Assembly: GCF_028888695.1 (NCBI RefSeq)
Contig: NZ_PNFF01000001.1
Coordinates: 629,501-693,500, forward strand
Source of the DNA: Bacillus methanolicus
GTDB lineage: Bacteria; Bacillota; Bacilli; Bacillales; Cytobacillaceae
Direction of reading: 5' to 3'
DNA length: 64,000 bases
Below the pieces are notes generated by a model. It was not told where the DNA came from. It was given only the letters and a program-made list of their open reading frames with translations, and ran no database searches. Each line of letters starts with the position of its first letter. Position 1 is the stretch's first letter. The position numbers were made by a program, and so were the translations under genes. This document shows, in pieces, positions 46,673 through 56,919 of the stretch.

Positions 46673-46936
46673 ATGGAAATTGTGCTGGATTTACTATTAA
46701 GATTAATTGAAATTTACTCCTGGGCATTAATCATTTATATATTAATGTCCTGGTTCCCGAATGCAAGAGAATCGGCGATTGGCCAATTTTTGGCAAGAAT
46801 ATGTGAACCGTATTTAGAACCTTTTAGAAGGTTTATACCTCCGATTGGCATGATCGATGTTTCGCCAATCGTTGCCTTTTTAGTGTTGAAATTTGCAAGA
46901 TACGGCGTTGTCCAAGTATTTACATGGCTTGCATAA
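46673..46936 (+). CDS. ylmG: YggT family membrane protein YlmG
   Basis: 87 residues, two transmembrane helices (about 4-24 and 60-82) around a conserved loop with [32 protein letters not shown]. YggT family; linked to division and, in plastids, to nucleoid distribution; not defined in Bacillus. Start ATG at 46673, 7 bases after the sepF stop; SD AAGAGGTGGT is inside the end of sepF. Confidence 0.9.
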   Translation: MEIVLDLLLRLIEIYSWALIIYILMSWFPNARESAIGQFLARICEPYLEPFRRFIPPIGMIDVSPIVAFLVLKFARYGVVQVFTWLA

Positions 46937-47006
46937 GTAAGTTACACTCAAAATACTTGACAGCTTTCAACCTAATGATTTCCGTTTATTGTAAGGAGCC
47001 GTGTCC

Positions 47007-47780
47007 ATGTCTATTTATCAGCATTTTCGTCCTGAAGAAAGAGATTTTATTGAAAGGGCAATTCATTGGAGAGAATATGTTGAAACTGCTTTTGCCCCAA
47101 GGCTCACCGATTTTTTGGATCCCCGGGAACAGCAAATTTTAAAAGCCGTTGTTGGACAAAGTAGTGAAATACACTGCCATTTGTTTGGCGGAACGGATGG
47201 AGCTGAAAGAAAAAGGGCTGTCATTTGCCCTGATTACTATCAGGCTGATCGTGAAGATTTTGAAATTAGCTTGTTTGAAATAAACTACCCAAAAAAATTT
47301 ATAACGATCGAACATCGCCAAGTCCTCGGAAGCCTTATGTCTCTTGGCTTAAAACGGGGAAAATTTGGCGATATCCTGATCGAAGGCGATAACGTTCAAT
47401 TTTTTGCTGCGAAAGAAATCGCAGATTATGTGAGTTTACATTTAGATTCAATCGGCAAAGCTTCCGTCACTATATCAGAGATTCCTTTGGAAAAAGCGAT
47501 CCAAATAAAGGAATCGTGGATAGAAGAAACATCAACAGTGTCATCATTGCGTCTTGATGCGGTTATTTCTGCATTATATAATGTTTCTCGACAAAAATCC
47601 CAAGATTTGATCAAGCAAGGGCTCGTAAAAGTAAACTGGGCTCTCGTTGAAAATAAATCGTTTGAGTGCGGGGAAGGTGACGTGATCTCCATTCGCGGAT
47701 ATGGAAGATCAAAAATTCTCTCCGTTGAAGGGAAAACAAAAAAGGATAAATGGCGAATGGTTGCAGGCAGACAAAAATAA
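47007..47780 (+). CDS. rqcP: RNA-binding S4-domain protein RqcP (YlmH)
   Basis: 257 residues, the B. subtilis length. Two N-terminal domains (LTDFLDPREQQILKAVV; RAVICPDYY; LGSLMSLGLKRGKFGDILIEG) and a C-terminal S4 domain at about 181-245 (SSLRLDAVISALYNVSRQKSQDLIKQGLVKVN). In B. subtilis RqcP binds stalled 50S subunits with RqcH and supports C-terminal Ala tailing. Start: ATG at 47007, 8 bases after AAGGAG; the GTG two codons before is too close to it. Confidence 0.93.
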   Translation: MSIYQHFRPEERDFIERAIHWREYVETAFAPRLTDFLDPREQQILKAVVGQSSEIHCHLFGGTDGAERKRAVICPDYYQADREDFEISLFEINYPKKFITIEHRQVLGSLMSLGLKRGKFGDILIEGDNVQFFAAKEIADYVSLHLDSIGKASVTISEIPLEKAIQIKESWIEETSTVSSLRLDAVISALYNVSRQKSQDLIKQGLVKVNWALVENKSFECGEGDVISIRGYGRSKILSVEGKTKKDKWRMVAGRQK

Positions 47781-47877
47781 AAAGTTTTTAGCAGGATTTT
47801 TGCCGATTTTGTCGAATGATTACATATTCAATCAGCAACTTAAATGTAGCAACTGACTCGAATTAGGAGGTGGCATC

Positions 47878-48396
47878 ATGCCGTTAACCCCACTGGATAT
47901 ACATAACAAGGAGTTTAGCAGAAGTTTTCGGGGATATGACGAAGATGAAGTGAATGAATTCCTCGATCAAATCATTAAAGATTTTGAATTGTTAATTCGC
48001 GAGAATAAAGAATTGGAAGACAAGCTGAATGAACAGGCGGAAAAGCTTGGTCATTTTACAAATATAGAAGAAACATTAAATAAGTCAATATTAGTAGCGC
48101 AGGAAGCAGCAGAAGAAGTGAAGAGAAATGCTCAAAAAGAAGCTAAACTAATCATTAAGGAAGCAGAAAAGAATGCCGACCGTATCGTGAATGAAGCGCT
48201 CTCCAAGGCAAGAAAAATTGCCCTTGAAATTGAAGAGTTGAAAAAACAATCGAAAGTATTCCGCACAAGGTTTAAAATGCTGGTTGAGGCTCAGCTCGAT
48301 ATGCTGAATAATGATGATTGGGATCATTTGCTTCAATATGAGCTTGATGCAACAGAATTAAAATCAACATCAGCAGAAGAAGACTCGCTGGCTTGA
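47878..48396 (+). CDS. divIVA: Polar and septal scaffold protein DivIVA
   Basis: 172 residues (B. subtilis 164). Conserved N-terminal lipid-binding domain (LTPLDIHNKEFSRSFRGYDEDEVNEFLDQIIKDF) followed by two coiled-coil stretches (about 40-70 and 75-130) and an acidic tail. It senses negative membrane curvature, recruiting MinJ/MinD to new poles and RacA/SpoIIE in sporulation. ATG after TTAGGAGGTGGC. Its stop codon lies inside the -35 of the ileS promoter. Confidence 0.96.
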   Translation: MPLTPLDIHNKEFSRSFRGYDEDEVNEFLDQIIKDFELLIRENKELEDKLNEQAEKLGHFTNIEETLNKSILVAQEAAEEVKRNAQKEAKLIIKEAEKNADRIVNEALSKARKIALEIEELKKQSKVFRTRFKMLVEAQLDMLNNDDWDHLLQYELDATELKSTSAEEDSLA

Positions 48397-48422
48397 CGAA
48401 CTGCAAGATTATGGCATATAAT
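48393..48422 (+). promoter_or_regulatory. Sigma-A promoter for the ileS T-box transcript
   Basis: TTGACG (48393-48398), 18-base spacer, TATAAT (48417-48422). The -35 overlaps the divIVA stop codon. Transcription would start near 48429. Confidence 0.75.
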
Positions 48423-48444
48423 TACATAATAAATACTTAATCAT

Positions 48445-48698
48445 GATTTTGACGATGACAGGGACAGTACAGTTTCCATGGCTTTTTTCAGCGAACCGGG
48501 GAAGGTGGGAGCCCGGTATAAGCGGAAATTGGAAGATCACCCTTGAGTTCCGAATCGAACGCGCTGCCAGTAGATTCAGGCGTATCATTCACGTTACGAA
48601 TGCTAGAGCGGACAGAAGTATTTTTGTTCTGTCTATAAGGGTGGTACCGCGGGAAAACCTTCTCGTCCCTTTTGGGATGAAAAGGTTTTTTTATTTTT
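48445..48698 (+). promoter_or_regulatory. T-box leader (tRNA-Ile) controlling ileS
   Basis: All main T-box parts are present: Stem I with GGTGGGAGCCCGG-type apical sequence (about 48504-48517), specifier ATC (Ile) at 48536-48538, the T-box AAGGGTGGTACCGCGG at 48637-48652 with TGGT to pair with the NCCA end of uncharged tRNA-Ile, and an intrinsic terminator (48654-48698, arms AAAACCTT / AAGGTTTT with inner GTCCC / GGGAT). Uncharged tRNA-Ile should favour the antiterminator and so raise ileS expression. Confidence 0.96.
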
Positions 48699-48763
48699 GT
48701 ATAAAGCCTAATGATCAAATCAAAAATTTGATTGATATAAAAGTGTTACAGGAGGAAAGAAGA

Positions 48764-51538
48764 ATGGATTATAAAGATACGCTGTTAATGCCGAAGACGG
48801 AATTTCCAATGCGCGGAAATCTTCCGAAAAGAGAACCTGAGATTCAGGCAAAATGGGAAGAAATGAATATTTATCAAAAAGTGCAGGAAAGAACGAAAGG
48901 ACGCCCGATGTTTATCCTGCACGACGGGCCGCCGTATGCGAATGGCGATATCCATATGGGCCACGCTTTAAACAAAATTTTAAAAGACATCATCGTTCGC
49001 TATAAATCAATGAGCGGTTACCATGCTCCGTATGTGCCTGGATGGGATACACACGGTTTACCGATTGAGCAGGCATTAACGAACAAAGGTGTAAACCGCA
49101 AAGAAATGACAGTTTCGGAATTCAGAAAGCTGTGTGAAGAGTATGCCTATGAGCAAATCGACAATCAACGCACACAATTTAAGCGCCTTGGTGTACGAGG
49201 AGACTGGGAAAATCCTTATATTACACTAAAGCCGGAATACGAAGCACAGCAAATTAAAGTTTTCGGTGAAATGGCCAAAAAAGGGTATATCTATAAAGGG
49301 CTTAAGCCGGTTTATTGGTCTCCTTCGAGCGAATCTGCACTTGCTGAAGCAGAGATTGAATATAAGGACAAAAGATCTCCATCGATCTATGTCGGATTCA
49401 AAGTGAAGGATGGTAAAGGAGTATTAGATACAGATACGCAAATCATTATTTGGACGACTACTCCATGGACAATTCCTGCAAACCTTGGAATCACAGTGCA
49501 TCCTGATCTTACTTATATTGTTGTCGATGAAAAGGGCAAGAAATTCTTAATCGCGGAAGAATTGCTTGAATCTGTATCAAAAGAACTTGACTGGGAAAAT
49601 CCTTCGGTCGTGAAAAAAGTAAAGGGAACCGAACTTGAATACGTTATCGCTTCTCATCCATTATATGATCGCGATTCACTCGTAATGCTTGGGGAGCATG
49701 TCACAACAGATGCAGGTACCGGCTGTGTTCATACTGCTCCGGGACACGGGGAGGACGACTTTAATGTCGGTCAAAAATACGGTCTTGATGTGTTGGCTCC
49801 GGTAGATGAGAAAGGCTACATGACTCATGAAGCACCCGGATTTGAAGGATTATTTTATGATGAAGCGAACAAAGCGATCACTCAAAAACTTGAAGAAGCA
49901 GGCGCTTTATTCAAATTATCGTTTATTACTCACTCTTATCCGCATGACTGGAGAACAAAAAAACCGGTTATTTTCCGTGCAACTTCTCAATGGTTTGCAT
50001 CCATTAAAGATTTCCGCAGCGAGTTGTTAGAGGCCATTAAAGAAACAAAATGGGTGCCTGCATGGGGAGAAACACGTCTTCATAACATGGTTCGCGACCG
50101 CGGAGACTGGTGTATTTCCCGCCAGCGCGTTTGGGGTGTGCCGATTCCGGTCTTTTATGCTGAAAATGGAGAACCGATCATTACAGATGAGACGATTAAT
50201 CATGTTTCCGAATTATTCCGTAAACACGGATCAAACATTTGGTTTGAAAGAGAAGCGAAAGATTTGCTTCCAGAAGGCTTTACACATCCCGGAAGTCCAA
50301 ACGGACGCTTTACGAAAGAAACCGATATTATGGATGTTTGGTTTGATTCAGGCTCTTCGCATCAGGCAGTTCTTGAAGAGCGTGAAGATTTACAGCGTCC
50401 TGCTGACTTGTATTTAGAAGGATCAGACCAATATCGCGGCTGGTTTAACTCATCATTGTCAACAGCTGTTGCTGTTACCGGAAAAGCTCCATATAAGGGA
50501 GTATTGAGCCACGGATTTGCTTTAGACGGAGAAGGCAGAAAAATGAGCAAATCCCTTGGAAATGTAGTAGTTCCTGCGAAAGTGATGGATCAGCTCGGTG
50601 CAGACATTTTGCGCTTATGGGTTGCTTCTGTTGACTATCAATCAGATGTGCGCGTATCTGATGCCATCCTGAAACAAGTTGCTGAAGTTTACCGGAAAAT
50701 CAGAAATACATTCCGCTTCCTGCTCGGAAACCTTGCTGATTTTAATCCGGAAAAAGATGCGGTTTCATATGAGGAATTGCGTGAAGTTGATCAATTTATG
50801 CTTGTTAAATTAAATAATTTGATCAAATTTGTTCATGAATCATATGAAAACTATGAGTTTTCCGGCATATACCATGCGGTAAACAATTTCTGTACAATTG
50901 ATTTAAGTGCATTCTATCTCGATTTTGCAAAAGATGTATTATACATTGAAGCTCGCGACAATAAAGAGCGCAGATCCATCCAAACGGTTCTGTACGAAAG
51001 CTTATTGGCTTTAACAAAACTTGTAGCGCCTATTCTTTCTCATACGGCTGATGAAGTTTGGGCGCATATTCCATTCGTTAAGGAACAAAGTGTTCAGTTG
51101 ACAGATCTTCCTGAATATAATGAACTGCCAAATGCAAAAGCGCTTGAAGAGAAATGGACTAAGTTTATGAAGCTTCGTGATGATGTCTTAAAAGCACTGG
51201 AAGAAGCGCGCAATGCGAAAATAATCGGTAAATCATTAACAGCAAAGGTTACATTATATGTAAACGATCATACGAAAGCTCTTCTAGACTCTATAAAGGA
51301 AAATGTTAAGCAATTGTTCATCGTTTCAGGGTTTGAGGTAGCCGGTTCATATGACGAAGCGCCGGATCATGCATTGAAATTGGATACAGCGGCCATCATT
51401 GTTTCCAAAGCGGAAGGAGAAACATGTGAACGCTGTTGGGTTGTTACACCGGAAGTCGGCCAAGATCAAGAACATCCGACTCTTTGCCCGCGATGTGCAA
51501 CTATTGTGAAAGAACATTACAGCCATTTAACAAACTGA
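48764..51538 (+). CDS. ileS: Isoleucyl-tRNA synthetase
   Basis: 924 residues (B. subtilis 921). Class Ia synthetase charging tRNA-Ile. HIGH motif as HMGH (64-67), editing domain with [11 protein letters not shown] and [22 protein letters not shown] in [12 protein letters not shown] at about 594-598, and C-terminal zinc ribbon CERCW ... CPRC. Start: ATG at 48764 after AGGAGGAAAG. The frame happens to be open through the T-box leader upstream, which should not be annotated as coding. Confidence 0.98.
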   Translation: MDYKDTLLMPKTEFPMRGNLPKREPEIQAKWEEMNIYQKVQERTKGRPMFILHDGPPYANGDIHMGHALNKILKDIIVRYKSMSGYHAPYVPGWDTHGLPIEQALTNKGVNRKEMTVSEFRKLCEEYAYEQIDNQRTQFKRLGVRGDWENPYITLKPEYEAQQIKVFGEMAKKGYIYKGLKPVYWSPSSESALAEAEIEYKDKRSPSIYVGFKVKDGKGVLDTDTQIIIWTTTPWTIPANLGITVHPDLTYIVVDEKGKKFLIAEELLESVSKELDWENPSVVKKVKGTELEYVIASHPLYDRDSLVMLGEHVTTDAGTGCVHTAPGHGEDDFNVGQKYGLDVLAPVDEKGYMTHEAPGFEGLFYDEANKAITQKLEEAGALFKLSFITHSYPHDWRTKKPVIFRATSQWFASIKDFRSELLEAIKETKWVPAWGETRLHNMVRDRGDWCISRQRVWGVPIPVFYAENGEPIITDETINHVSELFRKHGSNIWFEREAKDLLPEGFTHPGSPNGRFTKETDIMDVWFDSGSSHQAVLEEREDLQRPADLYLEGSDQYRGWFNSSLSTAVAVTGKAPYKGVLSHGFALDGEGRKMSKSLGNVVVPAKVMDQLGADILRLWVASVDYQSDVRVSDAILKQVAEVYRKIRNTFRFLLGNLADFNPEKDAVSYEELREVDQFMLVKLNNLIKFVHESYENYEFSGIYHAVNNFCTIDLSAFYLDFAKDVLYIEARDNKERRSIQTVLYESLLALTKLVAPILSHTADEVWAHIPFVKEQSVQLTDLPEYNELPNAKALEEKWTKFMKLRDDVLKALEEARNAKIIGKSLTAKVTLYVNDHTKALLDSIKENVKQLFIVSGFEVAGSYDEAPDHALKLDTAAIIVSKAEGETCERCWVVTPEVGQDQEHPTLCPRCATIVKEHYSHLTN

Positions 51539-51545
51539 TTTGAAC

Positions 51546-51582
51546 TGGGGCTGACTCTGCTATTGAGTCAGCCCCATTATTC
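51546..51582 (+). terminator. Terminator after ileS (GGCTGAC-family hairpin, copy E)
   Basis: Perfect 12-bp stem TGGGGCTGACTC / GAGTCAGCCCCA with a 7-base loop, then TTATT. Same core as the coaD hairpin. Confidence 0.85.
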
Positions 51583-51700
51583 ATTGTAAATACAATAAAA
51601 ACTTTTCCAGACCGGCTAAACGATGTTTTAATTGTTAAAAGTTAATATGCGTCCGTTCATTTTTAATGGAAATAATAAAAAAAAGAACGGAGGCAGAGAT

Positions 51701-52003
51701 ATGGACAATCAACTTCACGAAATCTATTCAGAACTCCGTAAAACGAAGAAAGAGCTTGAGGAAAAATACCGCAGAAAAGATGTCAATCCTTTCATTAAAG
51801 GATTTATTCAAGATGAAATTGATGATATTGAACACGCATTAAACAAAATGGAATCAGGCGAATTTGGAAAATGTGAATTTTCAGGTGAATTGATTCCTTT
51901 TCATTATTTAGCTACGATCCCTACATTAAGATCTGTACAAGATGTAAAAAGGATTGAACGTTTTTGCAAGAAGCCAATTTATTCATCATCAAGGAGAGAA
52001 TAA
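51701..52003 (+). CDS. ylyA: YlyA, DksA/TraR-like protein with degenerate zinc finger
   Basis: 100 residues: an N-terminal helical hairpin (about 1-50) and a C-terminal segment aligned to the DksA/TraR zinc finger. Only two of the four Cys are left (C61 in GKCEFSG and C92 in ERFCKKP), so zinc binding is doubtful. In B. subtilis YlyA binds RNA polymerase and modulates sigma-G-dependent transcription in the forespore. Start: ATG at 51701 after ACGGAGGCAG; the open frame upstream has no ribosome site. It lies between ileS and lspA as in B. subtilis. Confidence 0.85.
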   Translation: MDNQLHEIYSELRKTKKELEEKYRRKDVNPFIKGFIQDEIDDIEHALNKMESGEFGKCEFSGELIPFHYLATIPTLRSVQDVKRIERFCKKPIYSSSRRE

Positions 52004-52071
52004 CTATCGTTTTCGTCTAGATTATGCTAAAATGCAAAGGAAAACTGTTGAAGAGTTGGAGGTTGCCCTTT

Positions 52072-52563
52072 GTGTTTTATTACATAATCGCATTGTTCGT
52101 GATTCTTCTTGACCAATTAACGAAATGGCTGATTGTAAAAAAGATGGAACTTGGAGAAAGCATTGAAATCATTGAAAATTTCTTATATATTACTTCACAT
52201 CGCAACCGCGGAGCAGCATGGGGGATCCTTCAAGGAAAAATGTGGTTTTTCTATGTGATTACAGTGATTGTCATCATCGGAATCGTTTACTATATACAAA
52301 AAGCTGCAAAAGGAAAGCTTTTATTCGGTGTCTCCCTCGGATTAATGCTTGGGGGTGCGATCGGAAATTTTATTGACAGGGTATTTCGAAAAGAAGTTGT
52401 GGACTTTATACACACTTATATTTTTACTTATAATTTCCCGATTTTTAATATAGCCGATTCTGCATTAGTAATCGGGGTTATTTTGCTCATGCTGCAAATG
52501 CTTCGAGAAGAGAGAGAAACAAAGGAGAAATCGTATGGAGAAAATGGAACACACCATTCTTGA
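52072..52563 (+). CDS. lspA: Lipoprotein signal peptidase LspA
   Basis: 163 residues (B. subtilis 154). Four transmembrane helices; it cuts prolipoprotein signal peptides before the lipidated Cys. Family stretches: [55 protein letters not shown] and [14 protein letters not shown], the last two holding the catalytic Asp pair. Start: GTG at 52072, 9 bases after GGAGG; an ATG at 52024 would add 16 residues not in the family. The 3' end overlaps ylyB by 29 bases. Confidence 0.95.
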   Translation: MFYYIIALFVILLDQLTKWLIVKKMELGESIEIIENFLYITSHRNRGAAWGILQGKMWFFYVITVIVIIGIVYYIQKAAKGKLLFGVSLGLMLGGAIGNFIDRVFRKEVVDFIHTYIFTYNFPIFNIADSALVIGVILLMLQMLREERETKEKSYGENGTHHS

Positions 52564-53446
52564 AGAAGAGGCAGGCGAACGTATTGACAAGCTCATTTCA
52601 ACTTTAAATGAAGAGTGGTCGAGATCCCAAGTTCAGCAATGGATTAAAGATGGACAAGTTCTTGTGAACGGACAAATAGTGAAAACAAATTATAAATGCA
52701 GCCTGAATGATCAGATTGAAATTAATATACCTGAACCGGAGGAGCTTAACGTTCTTCCGGAAGACATGGATCTCGACATTTATTATGAGGATCAAGATGT
52801 CATCGTAGTGAACAAACCGAAAGGAATAGTCGTTCATCCTGCACCCGGACATAGTACAGGTACACTCGTAAATGGACTTTTGGCTCATTGCAAAGATTTA
52901 TCCGGAATTAACGGCGTGTTAAGGCCGGGAATTGTTCACCGGATTGATAAAGATACGTCAGGCTTATTAATGGTAGCGAAAAATGATTTTGCGCATGAAA
53001 GGCTCGTCAATCAATTGGTCGAAAAGACTGTAACGAGAAAATATAAGGCAATCGTTCATGGCATAATTCCCCATGATTATGGAACGATTGATGCCCCTTT
53101 AGGGCGCGACCCAAAAGATCGCCAGAGCATGGCAGTCGTTGACAATGGCAAACATGCAGTCACCCACTTTCATGTACTGGAACGATTTAGAGATTTTACA
53201 TTTATAGAATGTCAGCTTGAAACAGGAAGAACGCATCAAATCCGTGTGCATATGAAATATATCGGATATCCGCTTGCCGGCGATCCGAAATACGGCCCGA
53301 AAAAAACGCTGGACATTGATGGCCAGGCCTTGCATGCGGGCGTATTAGGCTTTCACCACCCGAGAACAAATGAATATCTGGAGTTTGAGGCCCCTCTTCC
53401 TCCGGAGTTTGAAGCGATTTTAGAAAGGCTTAGAAATAATCGTTGA
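52535..53446 (+). CDS. ylyB: RluD-type 23S rRNA pseudouridine synthase YlyB
   Basis: 303 residues. N-terminal S4 RNA-binding domain (about 12-70, [32 protein letters not shown]) and RsuA/RluD catalytic domain with [20 protein letters not shown], whose HRID Asp is the nucleophile, and [12 protein letters not shown]. It makes pseudouridines in 23S rRNA; exact sites are inferred from family. ATG after AAAGGAG within lspA, so translation is coupled. The pyr promoter begins at its stop codon. Confidence 0.94.
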   Translation: MEKMEHTILEEEAGERIDKLISTLNEEWSRSQVQQWIKDGQVLVNGQIVKTNYKCSLNDQIEINIPEPEELNVLPEDMDLDIYYEDQDVIVVNKPKGIVVHPAPGHSTGTLVNGLLAHCKDLSGINGVLRPGIVHRIDKDTSGLLMVAKNDFAHERLVNQLVEKTVTRKYKAIVHGIIPHDYGTIDAPLGRDPKDRQSMAVVDNGKHAVTHFHVLERFRDFTFIECQLETGRTHQIRVHMKYIGYPLAGDPKYGPKKTLDIDGQALHAGVLGFHHPRTNEYLEFEAPLPPEFEAILERLRNNR

Positions 53447-53471
53447 CAAAGATAAATATGTAGTTTAACAT
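53443..53471 (+). promoter_or_regulatory. Promoter of the pyr operon
   Basis: TTGACA (53443-53448), 17-base spacer, TAACAT (53466-53471). The -35 is perfect and overlaps the ylyB stop. Confidence 0.7.
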
Positions 53472-53499
53472 AGCATTAGTTGAATAAGTCCTTTAATAC

Positions 53500-53617
53500 A
53501 GTCCCGTGAGGCTGAGAAGGAAACGGATTCAAGCATATAGAAGGGAACCAGTCTGCCCTGATATATGTGATTTCAGAGAACACGTGCCCTCTCGCTCCAA
53601 CGGCGAGAGGGTTTTTT
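53500..53617 (+). promoter_or_regulatory. PyrR-controlled attenuator 1 (before pyrR)
   Basis: PyrR-binding loop AGTCCCGTGAGGCTGAGAAGG (part at 53500-53519) followed by terminator CCCTCTCGC...GCGAGAGGG plus TTTTTT (53587-53617). When PyrR with UMP holds the upstream loop, the terminator forms and the operon is shut off. Confidence 0.95.
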
Positions 53618-53628
53618 AATGAAAATAA

Positions 53629-54204
<576 letters not shown>

Positions 54205-54220
54205 ATAGCCCTTTTAAAAA

Positions 54221-54320
54221 CAGTCCAGAGAGGCTGGCAAGGGGGATTACGGCAAAAGGAACGCGTCTTTTGTCAAATGGTATATCCTCTTTGCGCACGC
54301 TTGCAAAGAGGATTTTTTTA
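54221..54320 (+). promoter_or_regulatory. PyrR-controlled attenuator 2 (pyrR-pyrP)
   Basis: PyrR loop CAGTCCAGAGAGGCTGGCAAG at 54221-54242, then terminator ATCCTCTTTGC / GCAAAGAGGAT followed by TTTTTTT (54284-54320). Confidence 0.95.
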
Positions 54321-54344
54321 TCACAAATGAAACGGGGAATGAAA

Positions 54345-55650
54345 ATGAGCAAACCAGTATTGGATATTAAAGATATTCCGTCACCACTTCAGTGGATTAC
54401 GCTAAGTTTACAGCATTTATTTGCCATGTTTGGCGCCACAATCTTAGTACCATATTTAGTAGGACTGAGCCCGGCAATGGCTTTAATATCAAGCGGACTC
54501 GGCACACTTGCCTTTCTGTTAAATACAAAATGGCAAGTTCCCGCATACCTTGGATCTTCCTTTGCCTATATTGCTCCGATTATCGCAGCAAAAACAGCAG
54601 GAGGACCGGGGGCTGCTATGGCCGGAACCTTTCTTGCAGGCTTGGTATATGGGGTTATTGCACTTGTTATTAAAAAAGCCGGCTACCGCTGGATTATGAA
54701 TTTGCTTCCACCGATTGTTGTAGGGCCTGTCATTATCGTAATTGGTCTTGCTTTGGCGGGAACAGCCGTTAATATGGCCATGAATAACCCTAAGGGAGAA
54801 TATAGTTTACTGCACTTTTCCGCAGCATTAGTGACGCTTGCGGCAACAATCATCTTTTCCATCTATGCAAAAAAGATGTTAAGTCTAATACCAATTCTCG
54901 GCGGAATTATCGTTGGGTATCTATACTCATTGGCGGTTGGTTTGGTGGACTTATCACCAGTAAGAAAAGCTGCCATTTTTGAAATTCCGGATTTTCTCAT
55001 ACCGTTTGTCGATTATAAAGTAAATGTAACATTGGATCTTATTCTTCTTATGGTTCCGGTCGCGATTGTGACATTATCAGAGCATATTGGTCATCAGCTT
55101 GTGTTGAGCAAGGTTGTCGGACGCGATCTTATTAAAAAGCCGGGGCTTCATCGTTCCATTTTGGGAGATGGTAGCTACCATGATTTCTGCTCTGATTGGC
55201 GGACCTCCAAAAACAACATATGGTGAAAATATCGGTGTACTTGCGATTACACGTGTATACAGTGTATATGTTTTAGCCGGAGCAGCTGTTTTTGCCATCA
55301 TTTTCGGATTCATCGGAAAAGTAACGGCACTGATCAGCTCCATTCCGACACCTGTCATGGGCGGTGTATCCATCCTGTTATTTGGAATCATTGCATCATC
55401 AGGCTTACGGATGCTTGTTGACAGTAAAATCGACTTTGGCGATAAGCGAAATCTCGTCATTTCATCTGTCATTCTTGTCATCGGAATTGGCGGAGCGTTT
55501 ATTAAAGTATCTGATCAGTTCCAAATTCAAGGAATGGCACTGGCAGCCATTTTAGGCGTTATGCTTAATCTGATTCTGCCTGGCAGAGAAGAAGTGAAAG
55601 ATAATATGTTTCAGTTAGAAAGTGAAGAGGATAAAGACTATGTGGCATAA
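54345..55650 (+). pseudogene. pyrP: Uracil permease PyrP, interrupted by a frameshift
   Basis: A uracil:proton symporter of the NCS2 family, about 435 residues when both parts are joined, with 12-14 hydrophobic segments. The first frame (54345-55226) is normal up to GLHRSILGDG at about 55170, then turns into unrelated residues and stops at 55226. The rest (ATMISALIGGPPKTTYGENIG to the end at 55650) continues in another frame. Comparing with the family, two bases are missing near 55170-55173: GATGGTGTAGCTACC would restore the frame, so one GT of a GTGT was probably lost. There is no homopolymer there. Real mutation or assembly error cannot be told apart here. ATG after ACGGGGAA; attenuators flank it. 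Confidence 0.85.
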
Positions 55651-55665
55651 ACTCACCTTTTAATG

Positions 55666-55791
55666 AAGTCCAGAGAGGCTTGAAAGGGTGTTGAACAAGC
55701 CGGTTTTTGCAAAAAGCTATAAAGCTCTTTTTGCCTGAACTAGCATGTTTTCGATTTTCAACACCCTGACGAAATGTCTGGGTGTTTTTTT
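55666..55791 (+). promoter_or_regulatory. PyrR-controlled attenuator 3 (pyrP-pyrB)
   Basis: PyrR loop AGTCCAGAGAGGCTTGAAAG at 55667-55686 and terminator AACACCCTGAC / GTCTGGGTGTT followed by TTTTTT (55759-55791). Between them is an antiterminator-like GCAAAAAGC...GCTCTTTTTGC hairpin (about 55707-55736). Confidence 0.93.
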
Positions 55792-55828
55792 AAGTATAAG
55801 AAAGTATATTTTTCTGGACTTTGAAAAC

Positions 55829-55950
55829 TGTCCAGCTCCAGCGCCTAGGCCCTCGAGGTCGCCTCACGCCTGCCAATGAAGTCAAAAAACGACTTCACCG
55901 GCAGGCCCTCCAGCGCTTGTCGGGCCTGAGCGAGGCGCTTGCGCTTTTCT
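55829..55950 (+). repeat. Dispersed GC-rich Bacillaceae repeat in the pyrB leader
   Basis: About 120 bases, beginning TGTCCAGCTCCAGCGCC and ending GGCGCTTGCGCTTTTCT, clearly richer in G+C than its surroundings. Inside are GAAGTC-AAAAAAC-GACTTC and complementary GCCTGCC / GGCAGGC arms, so it folds into a long imperfect hairpin. I recognise this type from many Bacillus and Geobacillus intergenic regions; it has no coding content. It sits between attenuator 3 and pyrB. Confidence 0.75.
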
Positions 55951-55980
55951 AATGAGAGACCAACCGGGAGGCTGTTAAGG

Positions 55981-56919
55981 ATGAGACAATTGCTTACCAC
56001 AACAGAATTGACAATTGAAGACATTCACGAAATTTTATCGGATGCAGAGGAGTTTGCGGAAGGAAAGATATGGAGGCCGAATAAACAAACCTTTGTTTCA
56101 AATCTGTTTTTTGAGCCGAGTACGAGGACAAAATGCAGTTTTGAAATAGCAGAAAGAAAACTCGGGCTTGAAGTTATACCTTTTGAAGTGAGCACATCCA
56201 GTGTGTTAAAAGGAGAAACCCTCTATGACACTGTAAGGACTCTTGAATCAATAGGCGTCAGTGCGGTTGTCATCAGGCATAACAAAGACAGATACTTTGA
56301 TGAGCTTGTAAATCGGGTGCAGATCCCGCTCATCAATGCAGGAGACGGGTGCGGTCATCATCCAACACAGTCGCTTCTTGATCTATTAACAATAAAACAA
56401 GAATTCGGCGGTTTTAATGGAATTAAAGTCGCCATTATCGGGGATATACGCCACAGCCGTGTTGCAAGGTCAAATGCCGATGCATTGCTACGTCTAGGTG
56501 CAGAGGTTGTGTTTTCCGGACCGGAAGAATGGTTTGATAAAAGTCTTTTAGAATATGGTCATTATGAAGAGATCGATTTCGCCATCCGGACAGCAGACGT
56601 TGTTATGCTTTTAAGGATTCAACACGAGCGCCATGAAGCGAAAGGATTCAAATCAGCCAGTGAGTATCACGAAGCGTTCGGTTTAACAGAGGCAAGAGAA
56701 AAAACAATGAAATACGGAAGCATAATTATGCATCCGGCACCAGTGAACCGGAATGTTGAAATTGCCGACAGTTTAGTTGAATGTGAACGATCAAGAATTT
56801 TTAAACAAATGCAAAACGGAGTTTACGTTAGAATGGCAGTATTAAAACGTGCATTGGAGAAACAAGAGGGAGGTAAGGTAAATGTCATTAATCATCAAAA
56901 ATGGCCGGTTGCTTACTAA
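55981..56919 (+). CDS. pyrB: Aspartate carbamoyltransferase catalytic subunit
   Basis: 312 residues (B. subtilis 304). It joins carbamoyl phosphate and aspartate. Carbamoyl-phosphate site [13 protein letters not shown]; also [18 protein letters not shown] and [11 protein letters not shown]. No regulatory PyrI is expected in Bacilli. Start: ATG at 55981 with GGGAGG about 10 bases before; a TTG-led extension from 55939 would reach back into the repeat. The C-terminus is a little longer than usual and overlaps pyrC by 38 bases. Confidence 0.96.
   Translation: MRQLLTTTELTIEDIHEILSDAEEFAEGKIWRPNKQTFVSNLFFEPSTRTKCSFEIAERKLGLEVIPFEVSTSSVLKGETLYDTVRTLESIGVSAVVIRHNKDRYFDELVNRVQIPLINAGDGCGHHPTQSLLDLLTIKQEFGGFNGIKVAIIGDIRHSRVARSNADALLRLGAEVVFSGPEEWFDKSLLEYGHYEEIDFAIRTADVVMLLRIQHERHEAKGFKSASEYHEAFGLTEAREKTMKYGSIIMHPAPVNRNVEIADSLVECERSRIFKQMQNGVYVRMAVLKRALEKQEGGKVNVINHQKWPVAY

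Noticed and set aside
46924-47142. 72-codon ORF starting within ylmG
   Set aside because: It overlaps rqcP in another frame, has no SD, and looks like a shadow frame.
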